Shown here: piece by piece, positions 15,578 through 24,305 of the stretch
Position numbering within the stretch: position 1 is the stretch's first letter
Layout of the letters: every line of letters starts with the position of its first letter
NCBI RefSeq assembly: GCF_027532945.1
Contig: NZ_JAPZTZ010000005.1
Span: forward strand, 124,001 to 188,000
DNA: 64,000 bases
Reading direction: 5' to 3'
Origin: Phreatobacter sp.
Lineage (GTDB): Bacteria > Pseudomonadota > Alphaproteobacteria > Rhizobiales > Phreatobacteraceae
The notes under the pieces: model-generated
Told to the model about the DNA's origin: nothing
What the model saw: the letters and a program-made list of their open reading frames with translations, nothing else
Database searches by the model: none
Program-made: the position numbers and the translations under genes

Positions 15578-18484
15578 ATGACCCCGGCACCGCGTCCTGA
15601 CCTCGCGCCGGAGGAGGCCCTCCGCTTCACCTTCGATGGACAGGCCTTTCTCGCCCGCCGCGGCGAGACGATCGGCGCCGCGCTCGCCGCACAGGGCATG
15701 GCGGCCCTGCGGCAGACGCGGAACGACCGGCCGCGCGGGATCCATTGCGGCATGGGCGCCTGTTTCGACTGCCTCGTCACGGTGGACGGCCGCACCGGGC
15801 TGCGCGCCTGCCTCGAGAAGGTGAGCGAGGGCATGGCCGTCGCCTCGGCCTCCGGCTCCGCCGAAACCCTCGGCGATCTCGCCCCGCTCGCCGCCGGCCC
15901 GCTGCCGCGCCGCGCGGTCGATGTGCTGGTGGTCGGCGCGGGTCCTGCCGGCGCCACAGCTGCTGCGCTCCTGGCCGAGGCCGGCGCCAGCGTCGTGGTC
16001 TGCGACGAGCGGGCGGCGACCGGCGGCCAATATTTCAAGCCGCGGCAGGTTGGCGATCCCGCAGCGCCTCCGGCCGACGCGCAATTCGCCGAGGGGCGGG
16101 CGCTGGAAGAGCGCCTCCGCCGCTCGGGTGCCGAACTCTGGGCCTCCTCGACCGTCTGGTACGCCTCGGCCGGCGAGGGCGTCGGCGTGCTGCGGCCCGA
16201 GGGCGCCTGCGTGGTCGAGCCGCGCTTCACCATCATCGCCACGGGCGCGAGCGAGCGACCCGTGCCGCTGCCGGGCTGGACCCTGCCGGGGGTGATGACG
16301 ACAGGCGGCCTGCAGGGCCTCGTCCGCGCGCAAGAGGCGATCCCGGTGGGCCCCATCGTCATTGCGGGCTCCGGCCCCCTCAACATCCAGATGGCGCTGG
16401 AGCTGGTGAAGGCCGGGCACAGGCCCGCCGCCGTCATCGACATTGGTCCCGGCCCCTCGCTCGCCGCGCTCGCACCCCTCGCGCGGATGCTCACCGCCGA
16501 CTGGCGGCTGACCCTCGCCGGCATGGCCCAGCTCGTGGCCCAGCGCCGCGCCGGCGTGCCCATGCTCTGGGGCAGCGCCATCACGGCGATCCATGGCGCC
16601 GACCGTGTCGAGGCGGTGGAGGTGCGAAAGGCCGATGGTGCCATCCTCCGCTTCGCTTGCCGCACCGTCGCGCTCAACATGGGTTTCCAGCCGCAGGCGG
16701 AGCTGGCCCGCCAGCTCGGTTGCCGGCTCACCTATGTCGACGCCGCTGCCGGCCATGTGGCGGTTGAGGCGGCCGACGATGGCGCCACAAGCGTGACCGG
16801 CATCCACGCCATTGGCGATGGCGCGGCCATCGGCGGCTCGCGCGTCGCTCTGGCGCAGGGTGCGCTGGCGGCGGGTTCCATCGCGGTGAAGCTTGGCCTC
16901 ACGCCTCCCGCCGAGACCGCCACGGCGCCCGGCGACCTGGCGAAGGCCCGCCGCTTCCAGGCGGCGCTCTGGTCGCTCTTTACCCAGCCGAAATTCGACG
17001 CTGCGTTCATCGCCGACACGACCCATGTCTGCCGCTGCGAGGAAGTCACCGCCGGTGCCGTGCGCGAGGCCTGCCGCACGGCAAGTCCGACCCTCGCCGC
17101 CGTGAAGCGCCTGACCCGCGCCGGCATGGGCCGCTGCCAGGGACGGTTCTGCGCCGGTCCGCTCACCCGTCTTGTCGCGGCCGAGGGCGGCCCCGCGCCC
17201 GATGTCGGCGCCTTCTTCGCGCCGCGCCCGCCGGCCCGTCCCGTGCCGCTCGGCGCCATCGCGGTGGAGAAGGCGGAATGGGGCGGTCACCGCCAGTCCG
17301 CGCCGCCCGCCGTCTCGCCGCGCGTCGCGCTCGCGCGCGAGCCCTTCGGCCGCATCGACACCGATGTCGTGGTGATCGGCGCTGGCGTGGTCGGTTCCAC
17401 CGTCGCCTGGGAGCTTGCCCGCTCGGGCGTCTCGGTCACCGTCGTCGACCGGCACGAGCCCAACGTTCAGGCCTCGGGCGCCAATGCCGGCAGCCTGCAC
17501 GTCCAGCTCCTCTCCTTCGATTTCGGCGCCAAGGCCCAGGCCGGCGGACGGCCTGCGGCAGAGGTGCTGCGCATTGCCCCCGTCTCCATCCGCCTGTGGA
17601 AGGAGATCGAGGCCCTCTCCGGAGCCGACTTCGAAATGGCGACGCCGGGCGGCGTCATGGTCGGCGAGAGCGAGGCGGACATGGCCTTCCTCGCCCAGAA
17701 GACGGCGCTGGAGAAGAGCTACGGCATCGATTCCGAGCTGATCGGCGCCAACGAGCTGCGCAGCCTCGAACCGCTCATCGCGCCGCATTTCACCGGCGCC
17801 GCGCTCTGCCGTGACGAGGGCAAGATCAACCCTCTCAGAGCGACCCCCGCCATCGTCGCCATGGCGAAGGCCGCCGGCGCGCGGTTCGAGACCTTTGCCG
17901 GCGTCACGTCGATCGAACGCGATGGCACGGGTTGGCGCGTCGAGACCGAGGCTGGAACAGTGTTCGCCCGCCGCGTCGTGAATTGCGCCGGCGGCTGGGC
18001 CTCGCGCGTCGCGGCCATGGCGGCGCGGCCGATCCCCGTCCAGGGCGCGCCGCTGCAGATGATCGTCACCGAGCCTGGCCCCAAGATGGTCAAGCATCTC
18101 GTCGCCCATGCGAGCCGGCACCTGAGCCTCAAGCAGGCGGATACGGGCGGCCTCGTCATCGGCGGCGCCTGGCCGGCCTCGCTCGACCCGGCAACCGGCG
18201 CGAGCCATGTCGAGATGGCGAGCATCGAGGGCAATGCCTGGGTCGCCGCCCATGTCCTGCCGGCAGCGGCGCGGCTGCGTATCGTCCGGGTCTGGGCGGC
18301 GATGAACATCAATATCGACGGTGCGCCGATCCTCGGCGAGATGCCCGGCGCCCCCGGTTTCTTCAACTGCGTGACGTCGAACGGCTATTCTCTGGCGCCC
18401 GTCGTCGCGCGCATCACCCGCGACCTCATGGTTGACGGCCGCTCCGACCTCCCGCACGCCATGTTCGGGCTCGATCGCTTCTAG
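15578..18484 (+). CDS. Tri-domain fusion of 2Fe-2S, FAD/BFD and DAO-type dehydrogenase subunits
   Basis: A 968-residue protein joining in one chain what is split over three genes at 4143-6951. Residues 1-95 form a ferredoxin-like gamma module (C57, C62, C65, C78; CGMGACFDC). About 110-560 is the alpha module, with GAGPAG at 120-125 and a BFD-like cysteine set C485/C487/C520/C525 (HVCRCEEV, GRCQGRFC). From about 590 to the end is a DAO-type beta module with GAGVVG at 601-606 and ASGANAGSLHVQLL. The order is gamma-alpha-beta, the same as the gene order of the split operon. The ATG at 15578 is preferred to the upstream frame extension. Predicted role: membrane-independent oxidation of an imino/amino acid, with electrons passed internally. 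The substrate is unknown. A misassembly is unlikely, since the frame is continuous with no lost stop codon visible. Confidence 0.85.
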   Translation: MTPAPRPDLAPEEALRFTFDGQAFLARRGETIGAALAAQGMAALRQTRNDRPRGIHCGMGACFDCLVTVDGRTGLRACLEKVSEGMAVASASGSAETLGDLAPLAAGPLPRRAVDVLVVGAGPAGATAAALLAEAGASVVVCDERAATGGQYFKPRQVGDPAAPPADAQFAEGRALEERLRRSGAELWASSTVWYASAGEGVGVLRPEGACVVEPRFTIIATGASERPVPLPGWTLPGVMTTGGLQGLVRAQEAIPVGPIVIAGSGPLNIQMALELVKAGHRPAAVIDIGPGPSLAALAPLARMLTADWRLTLAGMAQLVAQRRAGVPMLWGSAITAIHGADRVEAVEVRKADGAILRFACRTVALNMGFQPQAELARQLGCRLTYVDAAAGHVAVEAADDGATSVTGIHAIGDGAAIGGSRVALAQGALAAGSIAVKLGLTPPAETATAPGDLAKARRFQAALWSLFTQPKFDAAFIADTTHVCRCEEVTAGAVREACRTASPTLAAVKRLTRAGMGRCQGRFCAGPLTRLVAAEGGPAPDVGAFFAPRPPARPVPLGAIAVEKAEWGGHRQSAPPAVSPRVALAREPFGRIDTDVVVIGAGVVGSTVAWELARSGVSVTVVDRHEPNVQASGANAGSLHVQLLSFDFGAKAQAGGRPAAEVLRIAPVSIRLWKEIEALSGADFEMATPGGVMVGESEADMAFLAQKTALEKSYGIDSELIGANELRSLEPLIAPHFTGAALCRDEGKINPLRATPAIVAMAKAAGARFETFAGVTSIERDGTGWRVETEAGTVFARRVVNCAGGWASRVAAMAARPIPVQGAPLQMIVTEPGPKMVKHLVAHASRHLSLKQADTGGLVIGGAWPASLDPATGASHVEMASIEGNAWVAAHVLPAAARLRIVRVWAAMNINIDGAPILGEMPGAPGFFNCVTSNGYSLAPVVARITRDLMVDGRSDLPHAMFGLDRF

Positions 18485-19746
18485 CCGCACCAGGCTTTCA
18501 GGATGTCGGCGACCACGGCCACGCAGCGCTCATGGTCGGCGGCATCCACCCATTCGTCGGCAAAGCCATTCTGGGTGAGATTGCCGCCGAGCGGCCCGAG
18601 CCCGATGCAGGGAATGCCCGCCTGCAGGATCGGCACGCGGATGTCGCTCGCCGTATGCACCGGATTGACGAAAGCCGGCTTGCCGACCACCGCGGTGATG
18701 GCGGCATCGGCTGCGCGGAACAGCGGATGATCCGCCGGCACCTCGGCGCCCGCGACGCCCGCGAGGAAGGCGATCTCGGGCTTCGGCAGGATGTCGAAGG
18801 GGGCTCGCGCGAAGACCGCTTCCACCGTCGCGGTGATCTCACCCTGCATGTCGGCGAGGCGCTCGCCGGGCGGCATGGACACCGCGCCCTCGATCTCGCC
18901 AGTGACCGCGATCGTGTTGCGCTTGCCCTCCACGCCCAGCCGGACATGGGAGACATGGAGATTGGTGGCGCGGCCGACGAAGTCGGCGATGCGGGCGTGG
19001 CGGATGCGCGCGCCACGGGCTGCGTCCAGCTCCGCGAGGGCCGCCAGAAGCACCGCCTGCACCGTTGCAGCGCTGACCGCGCGATGGGCAAAGGCGGTCT
19101 GGCCGGGTTCCACCGTCTCCGGCGCCTTGCCGGCAAAGGCGATCCGGAATTCGAGAAGCCCCGGCGTGCAGGCCTTCACCTCCGCCATGCCCATGCCGGA
19201 CTCGGCGGGGTGCAGATAGAGCGCCGCGTCGGGCGGGGCCATGCGGGCGAGAAGGGCGGCGACGCCGCGCGCATGGCGCTTGCTCGGCGTCGAGGCGATG
19301 ATGACGTCACCGGCCGGCCGCCAGCCATCGGCCTTGGCCAGCGCCAGGGAAGAGACCATCGCCGCCACGCCACTGAGGTCGTCAGCGACGCCGAAACCAA
19401 CGATGCGCCCGTTACGCTCGACGCCGGCAAAGGGATCGATGCTCCAGCGGGAGAGGTCGCCCTGCGGCTCGCCGTCGGGATGGGCGAAGAGGATGAGGCT
19501 GCGTCCGCCGCCGCTGCCCTTGAGCCGTCCGACGACAGCGCGGCGCTGGCCTGGCTGAAGCGTCTGGCCGGTGGCGAATTCTTCTCTGAGCACGACGCCC
19601 GCCGGATCGTAGTCCATCGTTTCGACAGCGCAGCCGATCTCCGCCAGCGCCTGCCCGACGCGCTCCTGCACGGGACCCTCGCCGTCGCGGCCGAGGCGAG
19701 TGAGCTCTTGCAGGAAGGCTTTTGGCTTTGGGACCGGCATGGACAT
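18481..19746 (-). CDS. M20-family metallopeptidase-like protein lacking the catalytic Glu pair
   Basis: A 421-residue ArgE/DapE/ACY1-type protein. Visible motifs: LFAHPDGEP (H89), WSIDPFAGVERNGRIVGFG, GVADDLSG (D122/D123), and near the end VHTASDIRVP. The usual TPDEE-x-x-G segment reads STPSKRHARG at 152-161, so Lys-Arg stand where the general-base Glu and metal-ligand Glu are expected. It may be a non-hydrolytic relative or use another residue. Its stop overlaps the convergent fusion gene stop in CTAG. It starts one base after the cyclodeaminase-like stop, with an alternative ATG at 19740. Confidence 0.8.
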   Translation of the reverse strand: MSMPVPKPKAFLQELTRLGRDGEGPVQERVGQALAEIGCAVETMDYDPAGVVLREEFATGQTLQPGQRRAVVGRLKGSGGGRSLILFAHPDGEPQGDLSRWSIDPFAGVERNGRIVGFGVADDLSGVAAMVSSLALAKADGWRPAGDVIIASTPSKRHARGVAALLARMAPPDAALYLHPAESGMGMAEVKACTPGLLEFRIAFAGKAPETVEPGQTAFAHRAVSAATVQAVLLAALAELDAARGARIRHARIADFVGRATNLHVSHVRLGVEGKRNTIAVTGEIEGAVSMPPGERLADMQGEITATVEAVFARAPFDILPKPEIAFLAGVAGAEVPADHPLFRAADAAITAVVGKPAFVNPVHTASDIRVPILQAGIPCIGLGPLGGNLTQNGFADEWVDAADHERCVAVVADILKAWCG

Positions 19747-19747
19747 C

Positions 19748-20695
19748 TCAGGGCAGGGAAAGGCCGCGTCCGCTCAGGCGGGCGGCGGCAAGGATCTGGC
19801 GCGCGGCGACATTGTCCTCGAAGGCGCGGCCATCGGAGAGGACGATGCGCCGGCCTGCGGCGGGCGCGCTCAACCGCCCGGCGGCGAGATCGTCGATCCC
19901 GACAAGCGGCCGGGCGGCGACGGCATGGCCGGCCCATTGCCGGCGCAGCCGCTCGGGATGGTCGGAGATGACCGTCGCGGCCGATGTGACGAGGGCCGGG
20001 TCGAGCTCGTGAGCCTCTGGGTAGAAGGGTCCGACGCCGACCAGAATGCCATCGGCGGCGAGCGGCCCGAGCGGCAGCGGCGTCGCGGCCAGCGACAGCG
20101 TCACCAGCGCTTCGGCACGGGTGCCGATCCAATCGAGGTCAACGGCCTCGCAGCAGGCCGCGACAGGAGGTGGCAGGCCCGTCACGAAGGCTTCTGCCGC
20201 GCCTCGTCCGCGCGAGGCTGATGCGACGAGGATCCGCGCGGCGATGCCGGTCTCGATGAGAACCCGCGCATGGGTCATGGCCTGCAGCCCCGTGCCGGCC
20301 AGCGCGACCGTTGCGCTCCTAACCCCGAGCAGGCGCAGCGCCAGCGCCGTCACCGCCGCCGTGCGATAGGCCGTCAGCCTGCGGGCCGAAAGAATGGCGG
20401 CGATCTGTCCGGTGGCGGGCTCCGCCAGCACCACCACGGCGTCGATCTCGGGCCGCCCCTCCGCCGCATTGGCCGGTCGTCCCGCCAGAACCTTGGCCGA
20501 GGCTGGGCCATCGGCGAGATCCACCGCCGGGAAGACCGAGAGATAGCCGGTCGCGCCATCCGTGCCGTCGATGCGCGCCGCGTCATGCTCGGTGAAGCGG
20601 GCGAGCCCGGCAAAGGCCTTGGCCAACCCGTCGACCAGCGCCGCCGGGTCGACGAGCGCCTCGACATCCGCTTCGCCAAGCCAGAGAACCGCCAT
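19748..20695 (-). CDS. Ornithine cyclodeaminase/mu-crystallin family protein
   Basis: A 315-residue NAD(P)-binding protein with SARRLTAYRTAAVTALA (the substrate/cofactor loop of the family) and a Rossmann GTGLQAMTHARVL. The start is moved from 20752 to the ATG at 20695, where MAVLWLGEADVEALV begins as in relatives. Members are ornithine cyclodeaminases, ketimine reductases or alanine dehydrogenases. In agrobacterial octopine catabolism an OCD sits with opine oxidase and ABC transport genes, as here, but the catalytic type cannot be fixed. Fourth gene of the GntR-led operon. Confidence 0.82.
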   Translation of the reverse strand: MAVLWLGEADVEALVDPAALVDGLAKAFAGLARFTEHDAARIDGTDGATGYLSVFPAVDLADGPASAKVLAGRPANAAEGRPEIDAVVVLAEPATGQIAAILSARRLTAYRTAAVTALALRLLGVRSATVALAGTGLQAMTHARVLIETGIAARILVASASRGRGAAEAFVTGLPPPVAACCEAVDLDWIGTRAEALVTLSLAATPLPLGPLAADGILVGVGPFYPEAHELDPALVTSAATVISDHPERLRRQWAGHAVAARPLVGIDDLAAGRLSAPAAGRRIVLSDGRAFEDNVAARQILAAARLSGRGLSLP

Positions 20696-20713
20696 GGCGC
20701 GGAGACTGTCACG

Positions 20714-20771
20714 CGCCCCGGCGGCCGTCCATGCCGGGGCGGCTTCTGCCACCCCCGCGCGCGGCGCGGGG
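20714..20771 (-). repeat. Two intercistronic hairpins
   Basis: CGCCCCGGC/GCCGGGGCG (20714-20722 with 20733-20741) and CCCCGCGC/GCGCGGGG (20753-20760 with 20764-20771), both without T tracts, lie between the dehydratase and cyclodeaminase-like genes. This is the third operon in the window with GC hairpins in a gap. Confidence 0.6.
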
Positions 20772-20772
20772 T

Positions 20773-22497
20773 TTAGTGGATCTCAGGCTCGGGGATCTTC
20801 GCCGTGCCTTCGAGGAAGTCGAAGTCACAGCCCTGGTCGGCCTGGCGGATATGCTCCGCCGACATCTTGCCCCAGCCGCGCGGATAGTCGCGGTCGGGCG
20901 GCGTCCAGGCGGCGATGCGCGCGGCGATCTCGGCCTCGGTGAGGTTGACCGAGATGGAGCGCGCCTCCACATCGACGCTGATGAGGTCGCCGGTCCTGAC
21001 CGCCGCGAGCGGCCCGCGCACATAGGCTTCCGGCGCCACATGCAGCACGCAGGCGCCATAGCTGGTGCCGGACATGCGCGCGTCCGAGATGCGCAGCATG
21101 TCGCGCACGCCCTGCTTCAGCAGCTTCTTCGGGATGGGCAGCATCCCCCATTCCGGCATGCCCGGTCCGCCGACCGGGCCGGCATTCTTCAGCACCATGA
21201 CATGGTCGGCGGTGACGTCGAGATTCTCGTCGCTCACGGCTTTCGACATCTCGTCATAGGTCTCGAAGACCAGGGCTGGGCCGGTATGCTTGAGGAGGCG
21301 CGGCTCGGCCGCCGACGGCTTGATGACGCAGCCGCCGGGAGCAAGGTTGCCGCGCAGGACGGCAAGGCCGTTCTCGGTCGAGACGGGCTTGTCCAGCGGG
21401 CGGATGATGTCCGCGTCATAGACCTGCGCGAGGTCGATCATTTGCGAGAGCGGCTTGCCCGACACCGTCATGGCGTCGGTGTGCAGGAGGCTCTTCAGCT
21501 GCTTCAGCAGGGCCGGCAGGCCACCCGCATAGTAGAAATCCTCCATCAGGAAGCCGCCGGAGGGCCGGATATTGGCGATGACCGGCACCTTGCGGGAGAA
21601 GGCGTCGAAATCGTCCGGGGTCAGCGGCACGCCGGCGCGGCCCGCCATGGCGATGAGGTGGATAATGGCATTGGTGGAGCCCGCCACGGCCATGTGAACC
21701 ACCAGGGCGTTCTCGAAGCTTTGCCGGGTGAGGATCTTGTCCGGCGTCAGGTCGTCCCAGACCATCTCGACGATCCGCTTGCCGGCCATGGCGGCCATGC
21801 GGGGATGGGCTGAATCCGCTGCCGGAATGGCCGAGGCGCCCGGCAGGGTCAGGCCGAGCACCTCGGCATGGCTCATCATGGTGGCGGCGGTGCCCATCAC
21901 CATGCAGGTGCCGAAGGAGCGGGCGATGCCCGTCTCCATGTCGTTCCACTGCGCTTCCGTGATGTTGCCGGCTTCCTTTTCTGCCCAGTACTTCCACACA
22001 TCCGAGCCCGAGCCGAGGGTCTTGCCCGCCCAGTTGCCGCGCAGCATGGGCCCGGCCGGCACGAAGATGAAGGGCAGGCCGGCGCTGGTCGCGCCCATGA
22101 CGAGCGCAGGCGTGGACTTGTCGCAGCCGCCGAGCAGCACCACGCCGTCGAGCGGGTGGGAGCGGATCGATTCCTCCGTCTCCATGGCGAGGAAGTTGCG
22201 GTAGAGCATGGTCGTCGGCTTCTGGTACTGCTCCGACACCGACATGACCGGGATCTCCACGGGGAAGCCGCCCGCCGCCCAGACGCCGCGCTTCACGGCT
22301 TCCGCGCGGTCGCGCAGATGCAGGTGGCAGGGGTTCACGTCGGACCAGGTGTTGATGATGCCGATGACCGGCTTGCCCATGAACTCGTCGCGGCCATAGC
22401 CCATCTGCAGCGTGCGGGAGCGATGGCCGAACGAGCGCATGTCGCTGGTCCCGAACCAGCGGTAGCTGCGCAGATCCTTCGGCGACTTCTTCGACAT
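20773..22497 (-). CDS. IlvD/Edd-family sugar-acid dehydratase
   Basis: A 574-residue Fe-S dehydratase with the cluster cysteines in DVNPCHLHL, LLGGCDKSTPA and SFGTCMVMGTAATM, and conserved SDARMSGTSYG near the C-terminus. The N-terminus LRSYRWFGTSDMRSFGHRSR and its length fit the acid-sugar (arabinonate/xylonate-type) branch rather than housekeeping IlvD. Next to a DapA-family gene it recalls the oxidative L-arabinose route, in which L-arabinonate dehydratase and a DapA-family 2-keto-3-deoxy-arabinonate dehydratase give alpha-ketoglutarate semialdehyde. No sugar dehydrogenase or lactonase is beside it, so this is an inference. Confidence 0.87.
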   Translation of the reverse strand: MSKKSPKDLRSYRWFGTSDMRSFGHRSRTLQMGYGRDEFMGKPVIGIINTWSDVNPCHLHLRDRAEAVKRGVWAAGGFPVEIPVMSVSEQYQKPTTMLYRNFLAMETEESIRSHPLDGVVLLGGCDKSTPALVMGATSAGLPFIFVPAGPMLRGNWAGKTLGSGSDVWKYWAEKEAGNITEAQWNDMETGIARSFGTCMVMGTAATMMSHAEVLGLTLPGASAIPAADSAHPRMAAMAGKRIVEMVWDDLTPDKILTRQSFENALVVHMAVAGSTNAIIHLIAMAGRAGVPLTPDDFDAFSRKVPVIANIRPSGGFLMEDFYYAGGLPALLKQLKSLLHTDAMTVSGKPLSQMIDLAQVYDADIIRPLDKPVSTENGLAVLRGNLAPGGCVIKPSAAEPRLLKHTGPALVFETYDEMSKAVSDENLDVTADHVMVLKNAGPVGGPGMPEWGMLPIPKKLLKQGVRDMLRISDARMSGTSYGACVLHVAPEAYVRGPLAAVRTGDLISVDVEARSISVNLTEAEIAARIAAWTPPDRDYPRGWGKMSAEHIRQADQGCDFDFLEGTAKIPEPEIH

Positions 22498-22544
22498 GGG
22501 ACGTTCCTCAGGCTTGTTGTTCTGGAGATGTCAGGCGTTCGGGG

Positions 22545-23465
22545 TCACTCAGCGGCGGCGGCCGGCAGCACGCCCCAGCCGGTCATGATGCGGGTCAGCT
22601 CCGCCTTCTCCTGCGCGTTGAGCGCGGGCAGGCCGGGCAGGCGCACCGGGCCCATCGGCAGGCACATCAGCGCCATCGCCTCCTTCACCACCGTGACATT
22701 GGCGCCGTTGCCGTACTTCGTGCGCATGTGCTCGAAGCCGGCAATGGCCGTAACGCCGGCGCGGGCCGTGGCGAAGTCGCCGGCCTCGAGCGCCTGCCAG
22801 ATCGCGAGCGAGCGCTCCGGCACGACATTGACGAGGCCGGAGGTGAAGCCACGGCCGCCCAGCGCGTAGAAGGGCGCTGCCCAGCCCTCGGCGAGGCCGC
22901 AGATCCACACCGCCGAGGTGCCGGCGGTGGTGCGCACGCAATCGGCGAAGAGCATGAGGTTTGCGCTGGCGAACTTCACGCCGGCGACATTCGGATGGGT
23001 CGCGACGCGCGACAGGTCGGCGACGCCCATGGCGTCGGAGCGGATATAGGCGACGACCGGCACGGTCAGCGCCTCGGCGATCGCGACGATGTAGTCGGCC
23101 TGCGATTGCGGCGCGGCGAAGGGGTCGAGCGGGTGATGCACCATCACCGCGTTGCAGCCGGCGCTGGCTGCGGCGCGGCCGGCCTCGATCGCTTCCTTCA
23201 GCGAGCGGCCGATGCCGGCGGTCACCATGGCCTTGCCGGCAGCCGCCTCTGCCGCCACCGCATGGGTGCGGGCGATCTCGGCCGGGGTCATCGGATAGAA
23301 CTCGCCGGTATTGCCGGCGGCGACGATGTTGTGGATGCCGGCCTCGGCAATGGTGCGGACGATGCGCGCCATGGTCGGCCAATGCGGATTGCCGTCCGCG
23401 TCATAGGGCGTGGCATGGACGCCGGAAATGCCGGTCAGGGCGGCCTTCACGTCAATCGCAGTCAT
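22545..23465 (-). CDS. DapA-superfamily aldolase/dehydratase (third of three)
   Basis: A 306-residue class I TIM barrel. Schiff-base lysine in VAGVKFASAN, tyrosine in VPVVAYIRSD, early motif IVAAGNTGEFYPMTPAE. It overlaps the end of the upstream GntR gene by 14 bases and precedes the dehydratase by 47 bases. Together with that dehydratase it fits a 2-keto-3-deoxy-acid dehydratase or aldolase role. It is clearly different in sequence from the two other DapA homologues in the window. Confidence 0.87.
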   Translation of the reverse strand: MTAIDVKAALTGISGVHATPYDADGNPHWPTMARIVRTIAEAGIHNIVAAGNTGEFYPMTPAEIARTHAVAAEAAAGKAMVTAGIGRSLKEAIEAGRAAASAGCNAVMVHHPLDPFAAPQSQADYIVAIAEALTVPVVAYIRSDAMGVADLSRVATHPNVAGVKFASANLMLFADCVRTTAGTSAVWICGLAEGWAAPFYALGGRGFTSGLVNVVPERSLAIWQALEAGDFATARAGVTAIAGFEHMRTKYGNGANVTVVKEAMALMCLPMGPVRLPGLPALNAQEKAELTRIMTGWGVLPAAAAE

Positions 23466-24159
23466 AGTCGAGATCCTTCAGGACATCGCCGAAAACGAGG
23501 TGAACATGCTCCCGGGCGGAGCGGAGGATGTGCCGCTTCATGCGCGTCTCGGCGAGGCGAGGGTCGCGCCCCGCCAGCGCCGCGTAGATGTCGCGGTGCT
23601 CGGCGAAGCCCGCCTGCCGCTGGCCGGGCTCGGAGAGCAGCGAGAGGCGCTGCGCCGTGTCGTACATGCGCTGGCCGTCGAGGCGGCGCTCGAGATAGTG
23701 GCAGCCCGAGGCCTGGTGGATGGCGCCGTGGAAGCTCTCGTTGAGGCGCACGAGATCCTCCAGCGCGCCATGGGCGGTGGCATGTTCCATCTCCTCCACG
23801 AGCCCTGAGAGGTTGGCCAGCCCCTCCGCCGAAATGGTCTTGGCGGCGATATGGGCCATGACGCTTTCGAGCGAGGCGCGCCCCAGAGCCATCTCGAAGG
23901 CCTGCCGCGCCGAGAACAGCACAAAGACGCCGCGCCGCGCCTCGATGCGCACGAGGCCCTCGCCCTCCAGCATGCGGATGGCGTCCTTCACCGGCGTGGT
24001 CGAGACCCCCAGCATGTCGGCGAGCTGGCGCTCGTTGAGCCGCTCTCCCGTCGCAAATCGCCCGGCGACGATCGAGGCCCGCAGGCGCTCATGGACGTGT
24101 TCGCGCAGGCTGCGGGTCAGGATCGGATCGACGGGGGGAAGGGCGGTGGCGGTGGTCAT
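23452..24159 (-). CDS. GntR-family regulator with FCD domain (second)
   Basis: A regulator of about 235 residues. The winged-helix core is VHERLRASIVAGRFATGERL then LADMLGVSTTPVKDAIRMLEGEGL, followed by a helical FCD domain (RLNESFHGAIHQASG; LAGRDPRLAETRMKRHI). The frame begins at 24228, but the ATG at 24159 is favoured because the longer start would lie inside the 18-bp operator-like palindrome at 24227-24244. It leads a five-gene minus-strand operon and is divergent from the RraA-like gene, so it probably controls both. Confidence 0.88.
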   Translation of the reverse strand: MTTATALPPVDPILTRSLREHVHERLRASIVAGRFATGERLNERQLADMLGVSTTPVKDAIRMLEGEGLVRIEARRGVFVLFSARQAFEMALGRASLESVMAHIAAKTISAEGLANLSGLVEEMEHATAHGALEDLVRLNESFHGAIHQASGCHYLERRLDGQRMYDTAQRLSLLSEPGQRQAGFAEHRDIYAALAGRDPRLAETRMKRHILRSAREHVHLVFGDVLKDLDYDCD

Positions 24160-24226
24160 GGTCGGGTCCGGCGGCGGCGACGCCGCGGCATCGGGCGCTT
24201 TCTGATCACAGAACGCAAGCATCTGC

Positions 24227-24244
24227 AATCTGAAATTTCAGATT
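24227..24244. promoter_or_regulatory. Perfect 18-bp palindrome, candidate GntR operator
   Basis: AATCTGAAA followed by its exact reverse complement TTTCAGATT, AT-rich inside GC-rich DNA, between the divergent GntR and RraA-like genes. Position and symmetry suit autoregulation and control of both units. Confidence 0.7.
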
Positions 24245-24305
24245 TCATGTCTCAGGCCAACATGGTACGGAACGGCCTCCACTGGACCTCTGCGGGACGG
24301 ATGTC

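Noticed and set aside
15530-18490. 986-residue open frame antisense to the fused dehydrogenase
   Set aside because: It lacks any recognisable domain and mirrors the codon bias of the real gene on the plus strand; a common artefact in GC-rich DNA.
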